This document shows, piece after piece, positions 48,110 through 56,488 of a DNA stretch of 56,488 nucleotides. The stretch is from Bacillota bacterium (lineage in GTDB: Bacteria; Bacillota; Clostridia; Acetivibrionales; DSM-1351): the NCBI GenBank assembly GCA_023416275.1, contig JAEZIB010000166.1, positions 1 to 56,488 of the forward strand, in the 5' to 3' direction. The notes beneath the pieces were generated by a model, which was not told the DNA's origin, made no database searches, and was given only the letters and a program-made list of their open reading frames with translations. Within the stretch, counting starts at the first letter, position 1; each line of letters starts with the position of its first letter. The translations under genes and the position numbers were made by a program.

Positions 48110-49546
48110 TCATAGAGTGTCAGCTATTTCATTGTTATTAGAATGTGCTGCAAGATTCTTAAATTTAACCCTATTCAAGAAGAGAGAGCACCATATAAGA
48201 GAAATTATCATTGCAAGCACATAAGAACCAGCTATTACAAAAAATACTTCTCGTGCTCCGCTATCATACATATATACAAGCATATATGCTATTGGTATGG
48301 TAAATACCCCCATCCTAAATAGGTCAATAATTAACCCTGGTAAAGCTCTTCCTGTCGCCTGAAAAGCAGCGGTAGCTATAATTGATACTATAATTCCCAA
48401 ATATGCAAAGGAAGTGATTCTAACCTGTGTAACACAACCTTGAGCAACCTCTGGCAAATCCGTAAACAATGAAAATATAGTTCCAGCCAACAAATTATAT
48501 ATAAGTGCCAAAACAGCACCTACTACCATTCCAAGTATTATATTTGTTTTGAAGGTCTCTACAATTCTTTTTTTGTTTTTTGCTCCATAATTCTGTCCTA
48601 TTATAGTAAGTGTTGCATTTGCAAAAGCATATCCTGCCAGCAGAATGAACTCATCAAGTCTTCCTACAAGTGTCCATGAATTCATGGCAGTTTCACTTAT
48701 TGTACCTATCAAATTATTCATGAATACCATAAATACACTTAAAGCTATCATGCTCAATATTTGTGGTGTTCCTATATGCGCAATCTCAAATATTAAACGC
48801 TTATCCGCATTAGAAATGTTCCAACTTGCCTTAATTTGTGATTTCTTCCTCAAGAAAATACTTATAACAAAAATTAATGAAACGAGTATAGCTATGCTTG
48901 TCGCTAAAGATGCTCCCGGAACACCGAGTTTAAATCCAAATATGAAAAGAGGATCTAATATAACATTAACAATTGTAGACAAAATCATAGACATTGCATA
49001 ATATTTTGATAACCCTTCCCCCTGAAGAACTCCCAATAATGAATAGTAGATTGGTATCAGACAAAACCCTGGAATAAAGCAATAAAAGTATTGTGTTGCA
49101 TAATTTATCGCTTCCTCACTTAGTCCATCTCCGGCCATTAAACTTATTAACGGTTTTCCAAAAACTAATAATAGAATTAATCCCAGAATTGATATAGAAA
49201 CTGACATTAATAGTCCAGAGCTTATTGTTTTATTAAGTACAACTTGATTTTTTTCACCAAGTCCTCTGGCAACCAAAGAACTGATTCCCATATATAACCC
49301 TGTTCCAATAGCAATAAAAAACATATAGATAGGATAGACTAGCCCTATTCCGCTTATATAAGCAGTTGATTCCTGGTTAATCATTGAAATAAAAAAAGAA
49401 TCAACCATTGCATATAACAAAACTAATAATTGTCCTATTAGAATAGGCATTGCCAGTTTAATGGATATTGGAACTATAGGGCCATTTAGTATTTCTTTTC
49501 CTAAGTTTATACTTTCGTTTTCAGAATTTGTTTCGCTTTGTTTCAT
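48110..49546 (-). CDS. MATE-family multidrug efflux transporter
   Basis: 478 aa; the ATG at 49546 follows AAAGGAGG, so an in-frame GTG 24 bases upstream is rejected. The protein has about twelve hydrophobic segments and MATE signatures: the N-terminal SIKLAMPILIGQLLVLLYAMVDS-type first helix, GISSLVARGLGEKN, the second-half repeat IGTPQILSMIALSVFMVFMNN and ATLTIIGQNYGAKNKKR. The family exports cationic or amphipathic drugs using Na+ or H+ gradients. Position between tailoring genes and the UvrA fusion suggests it exports the product, giving the producer export plus target protection. An ordinary multidrug role cannot be excluded from sequence alone. Confidence 0.94.
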   Translation of the reverse strand: MKQSETNSENESINLGKEILNGPIVPISIKLAMPILIGQLLVLLYAMVDSFFISMINQESTAYISGIGLVYPIYMFFIAIGTGLYMGISSLVARGLGEKNQVVLNKTISSGLLMSVSISILGLILLLVFGKPLISLMAGDGLSEEAINYATQYFYCFIPGFCLIPIYYSLLGVLQGEGLSKYYAMSMILSTIVNVILDPLFIFGFKLGVPGASLATSIAILVSLIFVISIFLRKKSQIKASWNISNADKRLIFEIAHIGTPQILSMIALSVFMVFMNNLIGTISETAMNSWTLVGRLDEFILLAGYAFANATLTIIGQNYGAKNKKRIVETFKTNIILGMVVGAVLALIYNLLAGTIFSLFTDLPEVAQGCVTQVRITSFAYLGIIVSIIATAAFQATGRALPGLIIDLFRMGVFTIPIAYMLVYMYDSGAREVFFVIAGSYVLAMIISLIWCSLFLNRVKFKNLAAHSNNNEIADTL

Positions 49547-49717
49547 TTTATATCCTCCTTTTATAATCACAGTACATAAATATTACGCATAAAGATTCTA
49601 TCAGTTATTTTTCAAAATTTCAACATTATTGGTTATTTATTTAAACCTTGTCATAATCAGTAACTTTAGTATAAATTCAATCATTTTTATAGTTTAGGTT
49701 TTATGTATAATTGCATG

Positions 49718-50116
49718 CTATAAACCCAGCATTTGATCAAATTCTTCTGGTATTTCATTTAACCTTATAGCTATATAATAGCCTGAACCTCTAATTACAT
49801 TAGTTGAATGTTTCAGTCCTCTAGGTATCCAAATACTTTTATTGGATTTCACAATATACTCTTCATCTCCTAATCGTACTAAATATTCCAATCCGCCTTC
49901 ATCTGCGATGAAAATATTCAATTCATGTACATCATGAGAATGAAGAGACGTATATTCTTCAACATTGCATGCTTCACTGATTTTATGAATAGCAAGATGT
50001 ACAGGGAAATTCTCTGGAAAATACCGCTTAATACACCTTACATCTTTATGAAAAGGTATTGTTGACAAAGGTACTACACTATTATCAAAAATCAGATTAC
50101 TATTCTTTTCTTTCAT
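49718..50116 (-). CDS. Small single-domain cupin protein
   Basis: 132 aa; ATG at 50116 preceded by GGAGGG. One beta-barrel cupin domain with both metal-binding motifs: HSHDVHE (HxHx3E) and PRGLKHSTN (PxGxxHxxN). It is too short for a DNA-binding regulator of AraC type and has no HTH. Cupins of this size in biosynthetic clusters act as isomerases, cyclases, epimerases or dioxygenases, or have no known reaction. The reaction here cannot be read from sequence. It lies in the run O-methyltransferase, cupin, MATE, which suggests a tailoring step. Confidence 0.85.
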   Translation of the reverse strand: MKEKNSNLIFDNSVVPLSTIPFHKDVRCIKRYFPENFPVHLAIHKISEACNVEEYTSLHSHDVHELNIFIADEGGLEYLVRLGDEEYIVKSNKSIWIPRGLKHSTNVIRGSGYYIAIRLNEIPEEFDQMLGL

Positions 50117-50178
50117 AAATTCAATCCCTCCAATATATAGAACTTAACTATGCATTGCTTTATTCATTTATTTAATAT

Positions 50179-50844
50179 CTAAAAGTCTCGAATTGCAAGT
50201 GTTAAACCATCTCCGATCGGAACCATACTTATTGTAACCCTTTGGTCTTCATAAATTGATTTGTTCAGCTGTCGAATATTCCTTACATCTGACCCTTGAT
50301 TTTTTGAATCAATTACACTTCCTGACCAAAATACATTATCAACACCAATAATTCCCCCTGGGCGAACAAGTTTCAAGGCCCTTTCATAGTAATTGACATA
50401 GTTATCTTTGTCTGCATCAATGAATATAAAGTCAAAAATGTTCTCATATCCACTTTCCAATAATTTATCAATCGTATTCAATGCAGGAGCAATTCTTAAA
50501 TCAATTTTGTGTGATACACCCGCCTCTTCCCAATAACGGCTCCCAACACTTGTCCATTTATTGTCAACATCACAGGTTATAATTTTACCATCGCTTGGGA
50601 TAACCATTGCCATCCAAAGTGTTGTGTAGCCAGTAAATGTGCCAAGCTCTAGTATTCTTTTCGCTCCTGTCAACTTAAGTAGCAATGCAATAAACTGGCT
50701 TTCTTCAGGTGGACTTTGCATTGCAGACATAAGCATTCTTCCTGTCTCTTCACGAAGATTTCGTAAAATATCAGGCTCCCGCAATGATTTTTCAAGCATA
50801 TAATCATACAATTCATCTGTCAAATTCAGCGACTTTTTACCCAT
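50179..50844 (-). CDS. SAM-dependent O-methyltransferase, class I (caffeoyl-CoA/catechol type)
   Basis: 221 aa from the ATG at 50844, which has GAGG 8 bases upstream and matches the usual family length. An upstream in-frame TTG at 50988 would add 48 unrelated residues read through a hairpin, so I reject it. Motifs: LELGTFTGYTTLWMAMVIP (SAM site), the metal-binding Asp in FIDADKDNYVNYYE, and VDNVFWSGSV. Members are Mg2+-dependent and methylate hydroxyls, often vicinal diols on aromatic rings or sugar-like polyols. It follows the U32 protein, a candidate O2-independent hydroxylase, so the two could act one after the other on the same position. That pairing is inference. Confidence 0.93.
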   Translation of the reverse strand: MGKKSLNLTDELYDYMLEKSLREPDILRNLREETGRMLMSAMQSPPEESQFIALLLKLTGAKRILELGTFTGYTTLWMAMVIPSDGKIITCDVDNKWTSVGSRYWEEAGVSHKIDLRIAPALNTIDKLLESGYENIFDFIFIDADKDNYVNYYERALKLVRPGGIIGVDNVFWSGSVIDSKNQGSDVRNIRQLNKSIYEDQRVTISMVPIGDGLTLAIRDF

Positions 50845-50884
50845 ATCTCCTACCTCTTCCCTAAATAGTATGTACACATAAAAA

Positions 50885-50916
50885 TCACGAAGTGACTTTA
50901 AAAAACTACTTCGTGA
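50885..50916 (-). terminator. Intergenic hairpin with T-run (attenuator-like)
   Basis: Perfect 9-base arms TCACGAAGT (50885-50893) and ACTTCGTGA (50908-50916) with a 14-base loop. On the minus strand the stem is followed by TTTTTATG. It lies between the U32 gene stop (51000) and the methyltransferase start (50844), so it could terminate part of the transcription and lower expression of the downstream genes relative to the U32 gene. Confidence 0.55.
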
Positions 50917-50999
50917 ATTTAAACTTGAATGATGATCTTTGCCTGCCGTCTGAAGTAGTTTTATCCACTTCTTACCATAGGACGACAACTTAATTTATT

Positions 51000-52295
51000 C
51001 TACAATTTCACCCCAAATATGCTACTTGTTTTGAAGCTATCCAGTATTTTTTCAGTATTTTGCTTCCATACAGTGCTATCATCTTCATTAATATTTATTG
51101 CCTTATCAGCCCATTGCTTACAGTAATTGCATACTACAGTTCCATCTACTGATTCACTATCTTTTGAATCCGAACAGCCTATAGCACCACATACAGTACT
51201 GTCACACTCATAATTATTAGTGAACTTATTAATAAAGCCATCTAATTTTTTATTATCTATATATATGCTAGGCACTTTAAATAATTCATCGAACTTTGCC
51301 ACTTCTTTCATATTATAGCGGCCAGTAAAAGATTCTAAAACAGACTCAAAAATATGTACATTAGCAATTTCTTTAATGTTTTGCCATGCTGTGATATCAA
51401 GAAGGTTTCCATTATATTCTTGGTTTATATAAGCTTTGGCAACTCTTGTAAGAAAATCTGTAGTTCTTGTTCTATCAACTAACTTTATTGAGAAGTTATA
51501 GTTTCCTGTTTTTTCACACAGTTCTTCATAATACTTAACATCTTCTGGTCTAATCCAGTCTGAAGCTATAAAATTCTCAAGCTTGCTGACCTTTGAGTAC
51601 GTACATTTTGCAAGATAATAATCCAAATAAAGCTTTTTAGTAGACTGTCCCTTTTGACTTGCATGTGCTATTCCGGTACCATGGGAAGTTTGATAAGGAC
51701 ATTCATGAATACAAATATTATTTGCTATCAATCTTAATGAAATATTTGATTTTTTTGTATACATAAGCATTTTTTCAAGAAGATTAAAATTTCTATTGAC
51801 ACTATGTTGAAGTGTTAACTCATCAGCTCCAAATTCCTCCCAATACTTTATATGTTGAATATTAAAAATTCCAGCATATATACCTATAGATATCTTTAAT
51901 GTAGGAAAACGTTTTTTGATTAATTCACATAAGTATGGCGAATTAACTGTGACATAATCTACTCCAATATTCGCCAATTGATCAATATACCTTAGCAATT
52001 TTTTATGTGCACTTGCCTCAAGATCCTTATTTCCCAGACACATTGGATTCAACAGATAATTAAACTGTATTTTATTGTCATGACATAATTCAACATACTT
52101 CTTTACTTGATTCAGTGAAATATTCGGTAAAATAGAAGACTGCCTACCCCCTCCAACTATATCGCTTCTTAATTTAGCAAAAACAGTGGCTATGGCATTA
52201 TGTTCATCAATTCTCGCTATCTCATGTATTAAATTGGGGTCAAAGTTGCTCCCTATCGAATACTTCATTCTGTATTTTTCTTGTTTTTCTGACAT
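51000..52295 (-). CDS. Peptidase U32-family protein, UbiU/UbiV-like Fe-S protein
   Basis: 431 aa from the ATG at 52295 (GGGGGGA upstream). The annotated-style TTG at 52361 would add 22 residues without a good ribosome site. The protein has the U32 TIM-barrel pattern: NYLLNP-type beta strand, the VDYVTVNSPYLCELIKKRFP segment, LTLQHSVNRNF, then the cysteine cluster CIHECPYQ followed by LAKC and by SDWIRPEDVKYYEE. A C-terminal Cys-rich tail contains CDSTVCGAIGC and CNYC. UbiU, UbiV and RlhA, which share this fold and bind 4Fe-4S through cysteines, carry out hydroxylation without O2. The family assignment is good; a hydroxylase role here is inference, supported by the anaerobic setting and the adjacent O-methyltransferase. 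It appears to be the first gene of the cluster. Confidence 0.85.
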   Translation of the reverse strand: MSEKQEKYRMKYSIGSNFDPNLIHEIARIDEHNAIATVFAKLRSDIVGGGRQSSILPNISLNQVKKYVELCHDNKIQFNYLLNPMCLGNKDLEASAHKKLLRYIDQLANIGVDYVTVNSPYLCELIKKRFPTLKISIGIYAGIFNIQHIKYWEEFGADELTLQHSVNRNFNLLEKMLMYTKKSNISLRLIANNICIHECPYQTSHGTGIAHASQKGQSTKKLYLDYYLAKCTYSKVSKLENFIASDWIRPEDVKYYEELCEKTGNYNFSIKLVDRTRTTDFLTRVAKAYINQEYNGNLLDITAWQNIKEIANVHIFESVLESFTGRYNMKEVAKFDELFKVPSIYIDNKKLDGFINKFTNNYECDSTVCGAIGCSDSKDSESVDGTVVCNYCKQWADKAININEDDSTVWKQNTEKILDSFKTSSIFGVKL

Positions 52296-52518
52296 ACTGA
52301 GTCCCCCCAAAATATTTTTTATAAAACCTAATAAATATTTAAACAAATGATTGAAATTCAAACAAATAATTCCTATATATACTACTTATCTATAGATTAA
52401 TATGAGATGTTTTACAATATTTGTTCTATTTAAACAAGAGTCTTCTATTAATTAATTCAATCTTATTAAGATTCTTAATACTTTGTCATTTATTATCTTT
52501 TTCTTACATATATATATT

Positions 52519-52547
52519 ATATTAACTATTTTAGAATCATACGTCAA
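52519..52547 (-). promoter_or_regulatory. Predicted promoter at the start of the cluster
   Basis: On the minus strand, TTGACG (52547-52542), 17 bases, TAATAT (52524-52519). The implied transcript starts about 215 bases before the U32 ATG at 52295, leaving a long leader. The 52296-52620 gap otherwise shows only AT-rich sequence, so this is the likely start of the left-going transcription unit. Confidence 0.5.
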
Positions 52548-52620
52548 TACTTATATCTGTTTTTTAAATTTTACTTGACTTTCTTTAATAGTTAATCTCT
52601 AATTTGAAGGAGGCTTTGCC

Positions 52621-53465
52621 ATGATAGTTGCCTATTCAACCTGCTGTAGTGTTGATTTTCACAGAATTTTATCGTCGCCACACTAATTACTGCCAAGGGA
52701 ATCACTCCACATTATTCAAAAAATAGATTCTCTACATTTAACAAATCCATCTTACAATTCAAACAGTGGTTAATCGGAAACAACTGCTTTGACATTTGTA
52801 TGGAATCAACCGGAATATACTGGGTTCCTATCTACAACTTTTTGGAGATTGAAATCTGAAGTACTGTTGCTAACCTTAAATGAGTAAAAGCAGTGAAAGG
52901 TAACAATGATTATGTTAAAGATTCCAAATGAATAGTGCGATTTATTTCCCCTTGGGATAGTCCCAGAAAGTTATATTCCAGAAAAACGAATCAGTATTCT
53001 AGGTGAATATACTCGCTACCGATACAAACCAGTTCACAGCAAGAATAGCGAAAAAATCGTTTTCAAAATACATTTACAGGCTGCAATGTAACCCTTTTTA
53101 ACTGATCCCTTTGTCATGGAGTATTGTTCATCACTTCTTACAAGGATTATTAAGGTAAAGGTTGATACTGTAATTGAGTCTATTGAGGGTTACAAGATTA
53201 CAGAAAAAAAGAATCGTTGTTACTGGTTCGCTCTCATCTTGAATTTGTCCAGAAATCTATCGGAGAACTGGATGAAAATCTCGATGAGATGTCTTCTCCT
53301 TTTAAATCTGCCATTACCCTTCTTTGTTCCAATCTCAGAGCAGACAGAACCTCTGCAATCGCCATCTTCTCCGAGATTGGTACAGATATGTATCTATTTG
53401 CCATCTCTAAACGATTGTGTTGCTGGGCAGGATTAACACCTAGCAACAACGAGTCTAATGTTTGC
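52621..53465 (+). pseudogene. IS110-family transposase remnant (frameshifted, truncated)
   Basis: An ATG at 52621 with GGAGG upstream starts a decayed IS110 transposase read in changing frames. Recognisable pieces, in order: an N-terminal piece followed in another frame by NFIVATLITAKGITPHYSKN; QWLIGNNCFDICMESTGIYW, typical of the DEDD domain; VKAVKGN; ESYIPEKRISIL with EYTRYRYK; then the C-terminal Transposase_20 part with SAIAIFSEIGTDMY and CCWAGLTPSNNES. Similarity stops near 53460, where the last part of the domain is missing. Several frameshifts and an internal stop show it is dead. It lies immediately upstream of the first cluster gene in the opposite direction. Confidence 0.85.
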
Positions 53466-54140
53466 TTCCAAATAAACTGTATAAGCATACTTTGCTACTC
53501 CATCAATTCCTTTTTCTTTCTTTCATTTCTTTATGGCTAGCTGTCAGCGTATTCTTATTAATATATGAATCAAGGTTTTGAACCTTTTCATCAAATTTGC
53601 ATTTTCTATATTGAATTGTATCTCATGTAATCCATAAATAAAATTTCTTGCTCTCCAGTCTGTAAAATCAATTGTTTACATGAAGCTATGTTGTGCTAAC
53701 CCCTTCCCTCCAAATGTTTTCAAAGGTTTCTACAGTACTATGGGTTAGTTGAGCTTCCTATAAGGCATTTGCTAATCTTGCTCGTTACCTTACTTAACTT
53801 GCATACTGGTTGCCAAGACCCTGTAGAACCTCAGCTGTTTCATTGTTATTTAAATTTCATATCAACAAATATTTTGGAAAAATACGGTTGTCCTAAACAT
53901 AATACGGTGTTAGTATATAAGAGTAGACATGAAAAATTGAACATTTAATAATAAACATCAATAAGAAAAGACTAACTATTAAAAGTCAAGTGTTAAAATG
54001 ATATTTTTTAATTAAATGCAGAAATGAATTTTAGATAGATTTGAACTTTGAAAACTGCATGACGAATAGAGCATCTGTTAAGGTGTTTAAAGAAGAAGTA
54101 TTAAGAAATAGTTTAAGCCGCCTTAATGTATCCTGCTTTG
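53466..54140. other. 675-bp stretch without a recognisable gene
   Basis: AT-rich DNA between two IS110 remnants. No open frame with coding character or family motifs was seen on either strand. It may hold further mobile-element debris that is too decayed to recognise. Confidence 0.5.
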
Positions 54141-54783
54141 TTATTTCAAGATGGTAGAAACCCTTATAAGCTTTTTTGTGGCATGTGAGATTGCAACATT
54201 GTAATGTTTGCCCTCACTTCGTTTCTTTTTGAGATATGCTGCAAAAGGTGGATCCCAGCGGCAAACGTATTTGGTTGCATTTAATAGTTCATAACGAAGA
54301 TATCTTGAACACGCTTCTCCATGTGAGAGTATGTAGATTCTAATTGTCCTGGCTGGTAGGTTGATGGCGATAATCCGGCATAAGCAAGTATTTTGTCGGG
54401 TGAATCAAATCTGCTAAAATCACCAATTTCGGCAACAACCATAGTTCCATGCAGTAATTGATTCCGGGAATAGTAAGTATTGGAGAATAGATTTCATCCA
54501 TAATAGTGTTAATGTAAGCCTCTATATCTTCAGTTTCTGAGTCTAATTCCTTAATTAAGGAAATTGTATGCTTCATCTCTAGGAACTTAGCTGGCATTAT
54601 TGAACCGATAGAAGTTCTTGCAGCTTCACAGATGGTAACAGCCATGTATTTGCTATAGCGTCCTCTTGAAGCGTCACTCAAAAGGTTTGTGAGCTTAGTC
54701 AATTGAGCAGTAGTGATTTTAGAATCATCAGGGTATTCCTTTAACAAGGCATAGACAGAAGCCATATGTAAGGTGGGAACCAA
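54141..54783 (-). pseudogene. IS110-family transposase remnant, C-terminal half, two frameshifts
   Basis: Starting near 54783, the frame gives the middle region of an IS110 transposase (SKITTAQLTKLTNLLSDASR, EAARTSIGSIMPAKFLEM, then ILTIPGINYC). The next part is in the +1 frame (VVAEIGDFSRFDSPDKILAY, AGLSPSTYQPGQL), and a further shift gives SRYLRYELLNATKYVC, KKKRSEGKHYNVAISHATKK and a stop at 54141. The N-terminal DEDD half is missing where another IS110 fragment abuts it. It cannot encode a working transposase. Confidence 0.85.
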
Positions 54784-54788
54784 CTTTT

Positions 54789-55288
54789 CTAATTCAGGAA
54801 TAAGAATGTTAACAAGTCGGCAGTCATATAGACATAATACAACTTGCCTTCAGCACGCTTTTCGGACATAAAAGTATAAACAGGGTAATCTGTAAGTGAT
54901 GTCTTAATTAATACATCTATGACTTGAAAAAGAGTTTTTCCAAGCCGTGCTGAGCCGAGTTTTGAGGTGCGAACACTCTGCTGCTCATAGATTCCAGATT
55001 GGTTAGCTCCCGGGTCTACGATAATGAATGTAGTCAAAGTGCCTTTGTGGGAGAACCGACTGACCTCACCAATCTCGGCCATAAGCTGAGGACCAAGTGA
55101 TGGTCCAACACCACGCATTCCGTGCCAATAGAATATTCTGGCTGCATGGAGGCGGTCAGAGACATCTGGCTGCGAAGCTGTTCCACGATTTTTGGATAAT
55201 GTATTAACTGTTGTTTCCACTGTATCACATCTACTGCTGTGGGAAAATGCGGAGCAATGATTAAATCTTTTGCTCCGCTAGAAAACAA
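54789..55288 (-). pseudogene. Second IS110-family transposase remnant, frameshifted
   Basis: A separate Transposase_20-type C-terminal piece: GMRGVGPSLGPQLMAEIGEV, SRFSHKGTLTTFIIVDPGAN, QSGIYEQQSVRTSKLGSARL and KRAEGKLYYVYM. The upstream part (IVEQLRSQMSLTASMQPEYS) is in a different frame, with the shift near 55120. It ends six bases before the neighbouring remnant and differs from it in sequence, so they descend from different IS110 copies. Confidence 0.8.
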
Positions 55289-55311
55289 ATTATTATTGGA
55301 AGGCGGTAATT

Positions 55312-55788
55312 ATGGATTACAAAATTGTTGAAAAAGATTCGTTTACAGTCATGGGTGTATCAAAGGTGTTCAAATACGATGATGCAATTACAGAAATTCC
55401 AAAGTTCTGGACAGAGCATTATCAGACAGGAAAAGGTAAATATGTACGTGGAATGTATGGGATAAGCATTGGTGAGCTCATGAGGGCAGATGAGTTTGAA
55501 TTTTTGATTGCTGATAATTATATTCCCGCCGCAGAAACTCCCGATGGTATAGTTACTAAGATTTTCCCTAATTGTACTTGGGCTGTGTTTGCTTGCAAGG
55601 GTGCAATACCAAAATCACTACAATCTGTATACAAAAAAATCTTCACAGAATGGCTACCAAACTGTAAAGATTATGAATTTGCAGCTGATTATAATATTGA
55701 AATGTACAGCAACCCGGCTGATTATCCTAATGGGAATAAGGATAAAAACTATTACAGCGAAATTTGGATTCCCGTTAAGAAAAGATAA
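55312..55788 (+). CDS. Stand-alone AraC-type effector-binding (GyrI-like) domain protein
   Basis: 158 aa; ATG at 55312 with GGAAGGCGG upstream. The whole protein matches the effector-binding domain found at the C-terminus of many AraC/MarA-type regulators and in SbmC/GyrI: DYKIVEKDSFTVMGVSK at the start, IPKFWTEHYQTGKGKYVRGM, the TWAVFACKGAIPKSLQ segment, IFTEWLPN and YYSEIWIPVKK at the end. There is no HTH, so it would bind a small molecule without binding DNA. Such proteins act as ligand traps, hydrolases or gyrase-interacting modulators. Position among mobile-element debris gives no functional clue. It could be a remnant of a longer regulator, but its own start and ribosome site argue for a real gene. 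Confidence 0.9.
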   Translation: MDYKIVEKDSFTVMGVSKVFKYDDAITEIPKFWTEHYQTGKGKYVRGMYGISIGELMRADEFEFLIADNYIPAAETPDGIVTKIFPNCTWAVFACKGAIPKSLQSVYKKIFTEWLPNCKDYEFAADYNIEMYSNPADYPNGNKDKNYYSEIWIPVKKR

Positions 55789-56271
55789 CTTTTTAAGCCA
55801 ATTTTTGTAAAGAACATATGTGAAAAGAAAGGTTCTAGAAATACAAGCAAAGTTGTCTGATTAATATTATTTGTACATTACTAATTATAACTTTATACCA
55901 GTGCTAGTCTTTCTCAAGGCATTAGGGCGATTTCACAAACTGATGTCAGTTAACTCATCATAGGATTCTCACCTCCTCCGAGATCTTCGCGGGCTGCCTC
56001 CATTTTAATGTTAATGGCTGGGCAGAAGTATCATTGTAGGCTGATGAGGTCATTGCGAAACAGTAAAACTGTACGGAATAAAAGTTTCGCTCTGCTGCTT
56101 TCAGACCAGATGGATTCGCTCACACCTTATTGCTGTCCTCTTTTATATAATCAGAAAAGAATAAACATAGTTCATAGCTTTAGGCGGAGTTTTTACTCTA
56201 TCTATATCTAATATTTCAATAAATTCTTTTCACCAAGAGAAAAATCCATTTGCATGGATTGTATTTTAACT
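55789..56271. other. 480-bp stretch without a recognisable gene
   Basis: A short plus-strand frame at 56008-56211 has no recognisable motif. The base composition of 55930-56130 is richer in G+C than the surrounding DNA, so it may be a fragment of a mobile element, but nothing could be assigned. Confidence 0.4.
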
Positions 56272-56385
56272 TTACAAGTGGTCCTGGCGCATCTGCCTTT
56301 GTCGCTTGTCCTTCTCAGGCTCATCAGCTAATGTATCTGTGAAATCGGATATAAAATTATCAATGTACTTCTGAGTGGATAATCG
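56272..56385 (-). CDS. C-terminal fragment of an unidentified protein
   Basis: A minus-strand frame with no start ends at the TAA at 56272-56274 and gives a charged tail (YIDNFISDFTDTLADEPEKD, KRQRQMRQDHL). This looks like a genuine C-terminus of a mobile-element or plasmid-type protein, but I cannot identify it. It follows directly after the possible group II intron end, so it could be a 3' exon. Confidence 0.3.
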   Translation of the reverse strand, partial: RLSTQKYIDNFISDFTDTLADEPEKDKRQRQMRQDHL

Positions 56386-56460
56386 GATAGGAGGGAATTA
56401 ATTATTTTAATTTCCGACCTTCCACACCACCGTACGTCAGACTGTCTAACAATTACTTTT
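56386..56460 (-). mobile_element. Possible 3' end of a group II intron
   Basis: On the minus strand the sequence reads GACGTACGGTGGTGTGGAAG, then a short AT-rich hairpin (GGAAATTA...TAATTCC) and CCCTCCTATCCGATT. This resembles the domain V-VI end of bacterial group II introns. The 5' part of domain V is degenerate and no reverse transcriptase is in the window, so this is a weak call. Confidence 0.35.
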
Positions 56461-56488
56461 ATGGTATGTCTGAAAAACAGAATCTTAG

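Noticed and set aside
54043..54060. gaactttgaaaactgcat, which resembles the spacer between 16S and 23S rRNA genes
   Set aside because: No rRNA or tRNA sequence is next to it, and a short AT-rich match can occur by chance.
1..56488. CRISPR arrays, tRNA and rRNA genes
   Set aside because: Only the coding 318-bp and 9-bp tandem repeats were seen; no regularly spaced palindromic repeats with unique spacers, and no tRNA or rRNA sequence recognised by eye.

Overview
The window looks like chromosomal DNA of a low-GC, Gram-positive, strictly anaerobic bacterium, most likely a clostridium. The basis is AT-rich third codon positions, strong AGGAGG-type ribosome binding sites, a tailoring set with no recognisable O2-dependent oxygenase, and IS110 debris. 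I cannot name the species. Genus-level placement is inference.

Positions 1-52.3 kb hold most of one biosynthetic gene cluster, entirely on the minus strand, so it reads from right to left. From upstream to downstream it contains: a U32-family (UbiU/UbiV-type) Fe-S protein; a class I O-methyltransferase; a small cupin; a MATE efflux pump; a transglutaminase-like/UvrA fusion; a free-standing acyltransferase fused to a PfaD-type enoyl reductase; an EctB-type diaminobutyrate aminotransferase; two giant PKS/NRPS proteins (about 4997 and 6551 aa); and an NRPS protein cut by the left edge of the window. No PKS module carries its own AT domain, which together with the separate AT-ER makes this a trans-AT PKS/NRPS hybrid.

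The assembly line reads: [partial C]-A(no Asp235)-ACP-ACP-ACP-KS1-DH-KR-ACP-KS2-[pseudo-ACP]-DH-KR-ACP-KS0-ACP // C-A(Gly)-ACP-KS4-DH-KR-cMT-ACP-KS5-DH*-ACP-KS6-[pseudo-ACP]-DH-KR-ACP-KS0-ACP // Cy-Cy-A(Thr)-PCP-PCP... An inferred product backbone is an unusual carboxylic acid starter, two reduced and dehydrated ketide units, glycine, an alpha-methylated unsaturated ketide, an isomerase-like or similar step, another unsaturated ketide, then a threonine-derived methyloxazoline. Release and later modules lie outside the window. MATE is the likely exporter. The UvrA paralogue suggests self-protection against a DNA-directed product.

Three sigma-A-like promoters can be read on the minus strand: upstream of the U32 gene, upstream of the UvrA fusion and upstream of AT-ER. 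The AT-ER promoter contains three TACAG repeats spaced exactly 10 bp apart.

From 52.6 kb to the right end the DNA is decayed: three broken IS110-family transposase remnants, a stand-alone AraC-type effector-binding (GyrI-like) protein, and a possible 3' fragment of a group II intron next to an unidentified coding fragment. This marks the right boundary of the cluster.
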